Below, one piece after another: positions 36,054 through 42,312 of a stretch of DNA of 42,312 nucleotides. The notes beneath the pieces are model-generated. The model was not told the DNA's origin, made no database searches, and saw only the letters and a list, made by a program, of their open reading frames with translations. The position numbers were made by a program, and so were the translations under genes. The DNA is from Bacteroidota bacterium (GTDB taxonomy: Bacteria > Bacteroidota > Bacteroidia > Cytophagales > Cyclobacteriaceae), in NCBI GenBank assembly GCA_022571715.1, contig JACZXH010000026.1, positions 1-42,312 of the forward strand, read 5' to 3'. The first letter of the stretch is position 1. Each line of letters opens with the position of its first letter.

Positions 36054-37292
36054 ATGTCAAGATTTGTAACATTGCTTAACTCATTCGCTGCCAGACCGAA
36101 CGATTCCAAATCAGATACATTTGACAAATTACTTATACTGACCATTTCTTTATGCTGCGGTTTTTCTGGCTTGATTTGGAGTCTAATGTATTATGTCGTT
36201 TTTGACTTTGGGCTTACAATGCTCTTACCACTTGGTTTTATAGTCATTGTAGGATCGGGGATGCTTGTGTCGCACTTTATGAGAGACCATAGGCCTTTGC
36301 TTTATGCTCAGCTGGCTTGTATTACCTGGATATCAGCATTTATTCAATGGAGTATTGGAAGCATGGAAAATTCCGGCTTGGTAATTTGCTGGAGTTTCCT
36401 TGGTCCACTTGGTGCATTGATTTTTCTATCCCTAAGGCAAGCAATTCTGTGGATGATTATGTTCATATTCATTGTTATTGTATCAGCATGGTACGAACCT
36501 GCCCTATTAGGCACACCATTGGAAGTCAGCGAGCCGGTACGAATCATGTTCTATGTGATGAATATTGGTACCTCCCTTATTATTGTATTTATAGCAACGT
36601 CGTGGTTTGTTCGAAGGATTAAAAATGAAAAGAGGCGTTCAGATAAGTTGGCTGATAGACTTCAGGCATTATTTGGACAACATGTTTCGAAAGAAATTGC
36701 GGAAGAACTAATTACAAAAGATGGGGATGTTGGACCAGGCAAATATTTTGATGTATCAGTCATGTTTGTTGATATTCGAAACTTTACAACTTTTGCAGAA
36801 TCTCGGGCACCCAGAGAAGTGAGTAATTTTCAAAACCTTGTATTTGGAGAATTTATTAATATAGTTCGGGAACACAAGGGAATTGTACTACAAGCATTAG
36901 GTGATGGCATCATGGCAGTATTTGGTGCTCCAGTTGAGAATGAGGAGCATGCACTGGATGCAATTCAAGCTGGATATGCAATACTTAAAAAAGTTCAAGA
37001 ATTGAGTGATAATGGTGAAATTCCAGTAACCACCTTGGGGATAGGTTTACATAGCGGAAAGGTAATTGCAGGCGAAGTCGGAAACGAATTCAGAAAGTTC
37101 TATATCCTCTCAGGCAGTAATGTTATAGTTGCCGCAAGAATTGAACAATTAAATAAAGAATATAGCAGCCAATTCCTGATATCTAAAAGTGTTTATGATC
37201 GCATTAATCAAACTTCTATTGAATACAAATTCAAAGGAGAGCAGTTACTTAAAGGCATATCCAAACCAGTAGGTATTTATCAGTTAGTTTAA
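36054..37292 (+). CDS. Membrane-bound class III adenylate/guanylate cyclase
   Basis: From ATG 36054 (MSRFVTLLNSFAARPNDSKS) the protein has 412 residues; a GTG at 35973 would add 27 residues that do not resemble relatives. About six membrane segments are followed by a short linker (FGQHVSKEIAEELI) and a class III cyclase domain. FVDIRNFTTF and LQALGDGIMAVFGAP give the two metal-binding aspartates (about 240 and 284). TTLGIGLHSGKVIAGEVG and FYILSGSNVIVAARIEQLNK complete the fold. It makes a cyclic nucleotide on the cytoplasmic face. The window also contains a Crp-like regulator, but no direct link is shown. It is monocistronic. Confidence 0.88.
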   Translation: MSRFVTLLNSFAARPNDSKSDTFDKLLILTISLCCGFSGLIWSLMYYVVFDFGLTMLLPLGFIVIVGSGMLVSHFMRDHRPLLYAQLACITWISAFIQWSIGSMENSGLVICWSFLGPLGALIFLSLRQAILWMIMFIFIVIVSAWYEPALLGTPLEVSEPVRIMFYVMNIGTSLIIVFIATSWFVRRIKNEKRRSDKLADRLQALFGQHVSKEIAEELITKDGDVGPGKYFDVSVMFVDIRNFTTFAESRAPREVSNFQNLVFGEFINIVREHKGIVLQALGDGIMAVFGAPVENEEHALDAIQAGYAILKKVQELSDNGEIPVTTLGIGLHSGKVIAGEVGNEFRKFYILSGSNVIVAARIEQLNKEYSSQFLISKSVYDRINQTSIEYKFKGEQLLKGISKPVGIYQLV

Positions 37293-37344
37293 AATTGATA
37301 GAGATATCGCCTAACGTCTTGATAAAGTGAGTTGCTTTAATTTT

Positions 37345-37596
37345 TCAAGATAAATAAAAGTACATATTAAATGTAGCAGGTCCATACACTGAAAACCCAA
37401 AGTCTTTTGTAAGTCCATCAATCTTTTTTCCAAAAGCATCATAAAGATTGGTGATCGTGTTATCCTCAATCACTGATGCATCAAAGGAGGTTCCTTTTTC
37501 TCCGGTAGCTTCATCCTCTTGCGGTACATTGCAGGCGGTAGCTGCAAGTACAACTGTTCACAAAATCAACGCTTTCTTTTTAATCGAATTAATTAT
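37345..37596 (-). pseudogene. N-terminal remnant of an MBL-fold lipoprotein
   Basis: The minus strand reads INSIKKKALIL-TGA-TVVLAATACN, then VPQEDEATGEKGTSFDASVI, NTITNLYDAFGKKIDGLTKD and FGFSVYG before diverging. The first part is a lipoprotein signal with lipobox AATAC interrupted by TGA (37560-37558). DAFGKKIDGLTKDFGFS is the opening of MBL-fold hydrolases of the dihydropterin synthase-like group. The expected ATG position reads ATA (37596-37594), and the catalytic HxHxDH domain is gone; the frame ends at TGA 37347-37345. Start, signal and body are all damaged, so this is a dead gene. Confidence 0.5.
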
Positions 37597-37609
37597 GCCC
37601 AACGATTAT

Positions 37610-37638
37610 TGTAAAATGAATTTTAAATTCATTTTACA
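37610..37638. repeat. 29-bp AT-rich palindrome
   Basis: Arms TGTAAAATGAATTT and AAATTCATTTTACA (14 bp each) flank a single central T. It lies just upstream of the MBL-fold remnant in a region of decayed genes. It has no T-run on either side, so a terminator role is uncertain. A protein-binding site or cruciform-prone relic is equally possible. Confidence 0.7.
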
Positions 37639-37744
37639 TATTCGTTGTGTGTTCGTGCATTTTATTTATTCTTTTTTCTTGCTGTCATTTTGCTTTGAGA
37701 TAAACACAATACATTTTTATCCAAACTCAAGTTCAGAGTCGTTG

Positions 37745-38060
37745 TCATATCGAATTCAGATAAGACCAAAACGACTCGCCTTCTACTTCTCCATAATCGT
37801 CAGCTATTTCAGTGGTTATATCGGACAAATAAAGATCATAAACAATTGCCCTTTCATGCTGAAGTGGGGAGCTGCAAACACATTTCAAACCATTCAACTA
37901 TTCCGGGTTCAATAATCTTTGCCCTCTTCATGGATGAAACTATCTCGTTTCCATCCGGCTTTTGACTGCTAATTGATCCATCGGTTAGCTTTTCAAGAAA
38001 TTCGCTTGCTCTCTCTTTTTTGTATTTGGCTCTGACCTTATAAATTATCGTTATTTGCTT
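37745..38060 (-). pseudogene. Frameshifted conserved Bacteroidota protein of about 105 residues
   Basis: The first part (TIIYKVRAKYKKERASEFLE, then KLTDGSISSQKPDGNEIVSS, MKRAKIIEPGIVEWFEMC) runs without an ATG from about 38060 and hits TGA at 37856-37854. In the next frame it continues LQHERAIVYDLYLSDITTEI, then ADDYGEVEGESFWSYLNSI, to TGA at 37747-37745. Joining them at EMC restores one continuous conserved-looking protein; two T residues appear lost near 37868. The pattern KPDG-x-EIV-x-SM-x-RAKI-x-EPG recalls a widespread uncharacterised family. Loss of the start codon and the frameshift mark it as decayed. Confidence 0.55.
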
Positions 38061-38103
38061 TTAAATTGTTTTTCTTTAATAGATGAATTGTCTTCGATCA
38101 TTA

Positions 38104-39024
38104 TTACTTGATGAAATTATGAATCGCTTCGTCTGCGTTATTTTGAATTGTTTCGTTGCTCAAATCATCAAATATAGTTCCTTGATCAACTAAAGGACCA
38201 GTGAGAACCGGTTTTTTACTCCCGTAAAATATGCCACTCTTAAACGATTTGTCGTGTAAGACATCTACAAATCTCTTGGCTCCCACTTCTAGCTTGTGCA
38301 TTAGTCCAAATAGTGGCATTAATTTAAGACCGATTTGATTATACATAAATTGCATCAAAGGAGGAAGATCATTCATAACATCTGTTCCACTGGTTCCACC
38401 AGGACTAATTGTGACAATCCTAATCCCTGGATGCTTACGAGCTAGTGAAGACATCCACAATGCGGCAATATATTTTACTGGTCCATAGACTACCGTTGGG
38501 TCGGCCTTATCTCCAAAGAACGATCCATCACATATAGATTCGAATTCATTGACCGAAGACGTTTTTAAATTGGGTTGTTTCATGCCCATTTTCCTTACAC
38601 CTCTTGCTGCTTCTGACCCGGCATATATTGCTACATTGGTCAGTTTTTTTGATTTCAAAAGTTCCTCCGCCAAAACCACGTGTCCTAGCACGTTTACAGC
38701 AAAGATTTGAATCACTCCATCCACAGTCTTGTCAAAGAAGTTTTTGCCACCCATTCCACCTGCATTCATAACAAGTGCGTCAATAGGACCACTTAGCCCT
38801 TCAACAGCAGATCTAACAGAGTTTATATCTGAAACATCCATAAGAACGATTTCAAAAATTGATTTGCCCGTAGATTCCTCAAGTGACAATTTGGCGACTT
38901 TCGCTCTTGCTTCATTTCTGCAAGCCAAATATATTTTTTCAGTTTCATCCATTAATGCTAATTGACGAGCGCATTCTTTACCTAATCCTCCATTTGCACC
39001 TGTTATCAAAATACTTTTTATCAT
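38104..39024 (-). CDS. SDR-family oxidoreductase (retinol dehydrogenase/protochlorophyllide reductase-like)
   Basis: A 306-residue short-chain dehydrogenase with a classical active site: ITGANGGLGKE (TGxxxGxG, residues 7-17), MNAGGMGG at the NAG motif, and Tyr-x3-Lys in VVYGPVKYIAAL. Length and the region after the active site (IVTISPGGTSGTDVM) place it near the longer SDR group that includes WW-domain/retinol dehydrogenase-like enzymes. NADP use is suggested by ACRNEARA after strand two. Substrate unknown. It stands alone between decayed genes. Confidence 0.88.
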   Translation of the reverse strand: MIKSILITGANGGLGKECARQLALMDETEKIYLACRNEARAKVAKLSLEESTGKSIFEIVLMDVSDINSVRSAVEGLSGPIDALVMNAGGMGGKNFFDKTVDGVIQIFAVNVLGHVVLAEELLKSKKLTNVAIYAGSEAARGVRKMGMKQPNLKTSSVNEFESICDGSFFGDKADPTVVYGPVKYIAALWMSSLARKHPGIRIVTISPGGTSGTDVMNDLPPLMQFMYNQIGLKLMPLFGLMHKLEVGAKRFVDVLHDKSFKSGIFYGSKKPVLTGPLVDQGTIFDDLSNETIQNNADEAIHNFIK

Positions 39025-39573
39025 ATTCTAAATTATTTTCTATCTAAATTCAAATATAATGAGTCTTGCTCTCTAATATCAAGAAATATATTTCCAGCGA
39101 ATTATGTTATGCTTCACAACGATGTGTTATGAGCATAGCGGATTTCTAAACGCTTACTTTTCGGTTTCCACTAACTTTAATTTATTTTATAGCTTTAAAT
39201 TATGTACCAACTCCGCTTTTGATTATAAACCCTGATATCAGCTGATTGATTATACTTCAGATAAGCCCATTTTATCTTGTTTAAATCTGTTTTGAAGACC
39301 GGGAAACGATTGCAGATAAATTGAATCCTTTAACTATAAGCCATAACCGCTAAAAACGGTTGATTCAAACCCAAAGGGAGAGATATGTTATATAAAGTAT
39401 TAATTTTCTTTATTCATTATTTGCAGATACCGGTATTAGCTAAACAGTTGTGGTGGATTTTACAACTATGCCCATCAGACTCGCTTAAATTAGCTAATAA
39501 CCTTTAATTGTCATGATACCACGAGCCCGCCATGACGATTTCGGTGTTGTTGGCGGCATGTGTTTTTTTCTTT
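39025..39573. other. Non-coding stretch with a nested inverted repeat
   Basis: About 550 bp with no supported open frame on either strand. It holds a nested inverted repeat at 39434-39499 and an attC-like half-site, CGCCA...TTGGCGGCATG, at 39534-39561. No promoter or RNA gene is recognised. The SDR gene promoter must lie near 39025-39100. Confidence 0.45.
39434..39499. repeat. Nested inverted repeat
   Basis: Outer arms TATTAGCTAA (39434-39443) and TTAGCTAATA (39490-39499) are perfect complements; GG before and CC after extend them with one bulged base. Inside, AGTTGT (39446-39451) and ACAACT (39462-39467) form a second stem around a 10-nt loop. It lies in an otherwise empty intergenic stretch. 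It could be a folded single-strand recombination site, an RNA structure or a dimer-binding site. Confidence 0.55.
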
Positions 39574-39838
39574 TCAATAATCAATGTTGTAGGTTATAAT
39601 TTGAAGTTCATTGTCAAAATTCTCATTTTCGGCTAGACTCAATTTGTGTTGTCTCGTTGAAGCTACAAAAGTCAAACACCTTTGCCGAGTATCAATGTAT
39701 TACGTTTTACCTTTAATAAATCAATAATTTCATTACCAATAAGCCACCCGGCAAATTCACCACCACAGGTAAATATCTGTCTTTTTTTTAATTTCTTCTG
39801 TTACTAATTCAACTGCCACTTTCAAAATACTTATGATT
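39574..39838 (-). pseudogene. Unrecognised gene end with two frameshifts
   Basis: Three minus-strand frames join into one coding-like sequence: ISILKVAVELVTEEIKK, then IFTCGGEFAGWLIGNEIIDL and LKVKRNTLILGKGV, then TFVASTRQHKLSLAENENFD and NELQIITYNIDY ending at TGA 39576-39574. The first shift is at an 8-base homopolymer (plus strand T-run 39782-39789), the second near 39672. No start codon is present, so the N-terminus is missing too. I do not recognise the family. An attC-like half-site follows its stop. Confidence 0.4.
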
Positions 39839-39921
39839 TATTAAGTCATTGTTGGCAACCTTTCGAAATTATTTCCCTTGCGTATACCATATTGAAGAAG
39901 TATATGCCCTTTCTTGCAATG

Positions 39922-41469
39922 TCATTGCTGCATTAGTTCAATCATTTTGTCAACCTGTTTATCCTTATCAATCAGCTGCCCATCATGATAGAACATTATC
40001 AATTTAAGTGGAAAATTATTCCATGCTAATTTTGCCACGTTATCTGGACTGATGCTATGTCTACCAAGGGTTTTTTCTGTGGGCCAATCTATTGATGGGA
40101 AAGACACATACGCCAGTTCGGAACAAACTATCTTGTCCGTTGTGTTCAAATCAAAATTGAAATCGTATTTTTTACCTAATTGACGAAAAGCCATAATAAG
40201 CGCCTCTTTGGCCAATGCTTCTTTTGTGTCTTCTTTGAAAATTGGTCGTAGAATAGCAAAATCGTCAATGTTCATAAAATGATCCAAAGTATTCAATTGC
40301 ACACCGGAGCGCAGTGCTTCAATAATCTGATGTTCGTCTTTCGAGTTTGAATTTGCAGGTGAACCTATCTCATCGGCATGTGGTTTTACATGAATATCAT
40401 CCCAAATCCCTATATCTATAAGCTCTGCTTTGGTACCTGTCCAAATAGCTACATGACCAAAATGACCGGGAATCAATTTGTCTGTGAGCCTAAATGGTGT
40501 TTTTTCGAGTAAAATATCAAGCGGCTGAAGTGTGGCCTTGATGTTTTGTAGGGCCTCATCGTCACCGTATAGTTTACCTTTTCTCGATTCGTATAAACCT
40601 ATGGTATTGCCAAACAGCCCACTCAGCATATCGAACCCTTCATTAGTGGTTTCAGCAACCATGTCCGCAGAAATCCTTTCAAAAGCGACAAACTTCTTGG
40701 AAGCAATTTCTTTCACCCTAATTTTTTTAACATAGTTGTAGGATGGACTTGAATCTATCAATAGTTGCAAATAAGCAAAATCAGAATCTTCATGGACAAA
40801 CTCAAGGGATTTTTTTTCTTCTTCGTAAAAGGTAATCACCCTTCTTACCCTATGGCGTGCTTCTATGGAGTTAGCGGCCAGCGTCATTTCCATCAGTTTG
40901 TTGGCCAGTACGCCAAATCCCATATCAGGATCGTTAATAACATTTCTTAGCCTACTGTCTTGTTCAAATAGCACTGTGCCAAGAAAATAATTGTCGTATA
41001 ATGTAAGTGCAGCTCCTAACGAAAGCATTAATCCCTTTAATCGCAGTTGGGGATCTATGTTATATTCAGCCAGGGTAGATTCTTCTACATCAATGCTACA
41101 CTCGTAAGCATTAGCAATGGCATACAAATCCTCACGAATGTCAAGATAATCTTCGGTTCCTGTTTTTAAAATTATCAAATCTCTACTGCTCAAAGGTTCG
41201 ACTTTATTCAGCCTCAGTCTATTCGAAACTTCCAGCATTTGAGATCTGGCAACAAGGCTATACTCAACCAGGAGCAGCAGTTTTTCAAAGTCTTCCTGAA
41301 AAATTAATTCTACAGATGCGCCATCTGCCAATTTGAGTGTTAGCTGCTCAAAACAGGCAACTTCCTTTTCTTTTAGATCTGCGGCTATATCAACATAAGT
41401 ATAGGCAGCGATGGCAATAATGAGAATAAGTAGTCCAAGAGAAATCTTCTTGATTCGGCTCTTTTTCAT
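39922..41469 (-). CDS. YiiX/YaeF-like permuted papain hydrolase with long N-terminal region
   Basis: A 515-residue protein with one N-terminal membrane anchor (ISLGLLILIIAIAAYTYV, about 9-26) preceded by basic residues. Residues 30-330 are largely helical and not recognised. The C-terminal 180 residues are a YiiX/YaeF (C92, NlpC/P60-like permuted papain) domain. The first active-site block is PGHFGHVAIWTG and the nucleophile block is DKIVCSELAYVSF, the reverse order of normal papain folds. The family acts as amidases or thioesterases, possibly on lipids or peptidoglycan. It is anchored facing the periplasm (inferred from the charge pattern). It lies 238 bp downstream of the phospholipase D-like gene on the same strand. 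Confidence 0.8.
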   Translation of the reverse strand: MKKSRIKKISLGLLILIIAIAAYTYVDIAADLKEKEVACFEQLTLKLADGASVELIFQEDFEKLLLLVEYSLVARSQMLEVSNRLRLNKVEPLSSRDLIILKTGTEDYLDIREDLYAIANAYECSIDVEESTLAEYNIDPQLRLKGLMLSLGAALTLYDNYFLGTVLFEQDSRLRNVINDPDMGFGVLANKLMEMTLAANSIEARHRVRRVITFYEEEKKSLEFVHEDSDFAYLQLLIDSSPSYNYVKKIRVKEIASKKFVAFERISADMVAETTNEGFDMLSGLFGNTIGLYESRKGKLYGDDEALQNIKATLQPLDILLEKTPFRLTDKLIPGHFGHVAIWTGTKAELIDIGIWDDIHVKPHADEIGSPANSNSKDEHQIIEALRSGVQLNTLDHFMNIDDFAILRPIFKEDTKEALAKEALIMAFRQLGKKYDFNFDLNTTDKIVCSELAYVSFPSIDWPTEKTLGRHSISPDNVAKLAWNNFPLKLIMFYHDGQLIDKDKQVDKMIELMQQ

Positions 41470-41707
41470 TGTTTAAACTTTGGACGATTGATAAATATAA
41501 GGCTTTTGGTTGGCAATTTCAAGAGCTTTTTTATCCATAGCCGGCAAGCAATGGTATTTGTATTAGTTCATTAGGTGCTTTTTGGGTGGAGGTGGAGAAA
41601 AAAGAGGAGATGTCTGTGGTTTCAGGATGACTTTAAGTTCTAAGAAGTGTCTGGCAGGAATTCAGGAAGACGAATTAAGCTTGACCAAGAGCAGTGCATT
41701 AGTCATG

Positions 41708-42312
41708 CTATAAGACTCCTTTGGGAACAATTTTTCTTGTCCAGGACTTAATTTGTTTTGCTGTGCCCGCTTTTTCATCAGGATTTGATGCCAGGGTAGT
41801 TTCCCATGAGTTCTCAGGTTTGAATTCTTCTTCCATACCTATTAATACGTTCCTTGCAACACTTTTAGAGTGAATTATGGTTAAACATTCGGTGTTTAAA
41901 TTAGCACTTCGAGGATCGAGATTAAATGTCCCGATAACTGTTGTCTGGCCGTCGATAACCATAGACTTAGCATGATGGCCAAAAATTGGAGTATAATCAA
42001 TTTCCATTTGCAAAGCACTAGTCATGATTTTGCGGCGCACGGCAGCATCTGGCCGGAATTCATAAATTCTTACCCCAGTTGCCAATAACGCTTCTCTATC
42101 TCGCTGGTAACCGCTAAATGCTTCTAAATTATCGGTTGAGGCGAGGCTATTGGTAAGTATTCTTATTTCCACACCACGTTGGGTGGCATCCTTAAAAAGA
42201 TTTCGACTTAACGCAGTGGTTATCAAATAAGGTGACTGGATAACAATGGAGTGTTTGGCATTTTTCACCAGCTCAATTAAAGCATCGGTAGTAATACCGC
42301 CACCACCCAGGC
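41708..42312 (-). CDS. Phospholipase D/cardiolipin synthase-like protein, C-terminal half (runs off window)
   Basis: The frame is open from the window edge (codons from about 42310, LGGGGITTDALIELVKNA) to the stop at 41708, about 200 residues. It holds the second HKD motif, HHAKSMVIDGQTTVIGTFNL then DPRS, in which His-x-Lys-x4-Asp is intact, and SPYLITTALSRNLFKDATQR, the strand-helix that precedes it in PLD-superfamily proteins. The first HKD motif must lie outside the window. The family includes cardiolipin synthases and bacterial PLD-like phosphodiesterases. The internal ATG at 42268 is not the true start. Confidence 0.85.
   Translation of the reverse strand, partial: LGGGGITTDALIELVKNAKHSIVIQSPYLITTALSRNLFKDATQRGVEIRILTNSLASTDNLEAFSGYQRDREALLATGVRIYEFRPDAAVRRKIMTSALQMEIDYTPIFGHHAKSMVIDGQTTVIGTFNLDPRSANLNTECLTIIHSKSVARNVLIGMEEEFKPENSWETTLASNPDEKAGTAKQIKSWTRKIVPKGVL

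Noticed and set aside
37448-37915. 155-residue plus-strand frame
   Set aside because: It runs antisense through two recognisable decayed minus-strand genes (MBL lipoprotein and the conserved 105-residue protein), so it is a shadow.
1-42312. CRISPR array, tRNA, rRNA, transposase or phage genes
   Set aside because: No regularly spaced short repeats, tRNA cloverleaf signatures, rRNA motifs, DDE transposase or phage structural motifs were seen on either strand.

Overview
The window looks like chromosome from a marine/soil-type Bacteroidota, most likely Cytophagales. This rests on gene content: LytS-type kinases with a LytTR regulator, a full-length FtsX/MacB-like permease, GxxExxY genes, MatB/MadLM, and Asp-box VPS10-like exoproteins. 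It also rests on an AT-rich sequence, mostly weak Shine-Dalgarno sites and one TAnnTTTG-type promoter element. No rRNA, tRNA, CRISPR array, transposase or integrase was seen. These names come from reading motifs by eye; no database search was possible.

Layout. 1-875: three successive copies or remnants of a GxxExxY gene joined by a 120-bp direct repeat. 914-3176 (minus): a FetB-like permease, a Tat-exported sugar-phosphate isomerase-like lipoprotein, and an internally deleted cyclase/TPR pseudogene. 3474-8072 (plus): a secreted protein with eleven 'ISSDFE' repeats, a LytS-type histidine kinase, a second kinase-like protein that has lost its phospho-acceptor His and ATP-binding Asn, and a LytTR response regulator. 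This is the most unusual locus in the window. 8137-11363 (minus): a Crp-like regulator, a rhodanese-persulfide dioxygenase-like fusion, an MFS transporter and a small overlapping ORF, probably a sulfur module. 11725-13032 (minus): a TetR regulator and an AhpD-like protein, with matching palindromic operators in front of each and a clear terminator.

13192-16851 is decayed: a frameshifted DUF6090-like gene, two gene ends, and an FtsX-like permease broken by tandem amber codons. 17168-20290 encodes a large secreted Asp-box protein. 20539-28293 mixes intact enzymes (two SDRs, cupin, FMN reductase, class C-type serine hydrolase) with an alpha/beta hydrolase that has lost its catalytic His to a nonsense codon and an AraC regulator with two lesions.

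28373-35582 is a small-carboxylate region: LctP-type lactate permease; divergently matB-madL-madM for malonate uptake and activation (both junctions ATGA overlaps); an ACMSD-like amidohydrolase; and a convergent sodium:solute symporter. 36054-37292 is a membrane class III cyclase. 37345-39838 carries three decayed minus-strand genes and an SDR. 39922-42312 has a YiiX-like permuted papain hydrolase and the C-terminal half of a phospholipase D/cardiolipin synthase-like gene that runs off the window.

Two themes stand out: the SD-repeat/kinase/pseudokinase/LytTR cassette, and an unusually high number of single-lesion or truncated genes. The latter could be real decay or base errors in the assembly.
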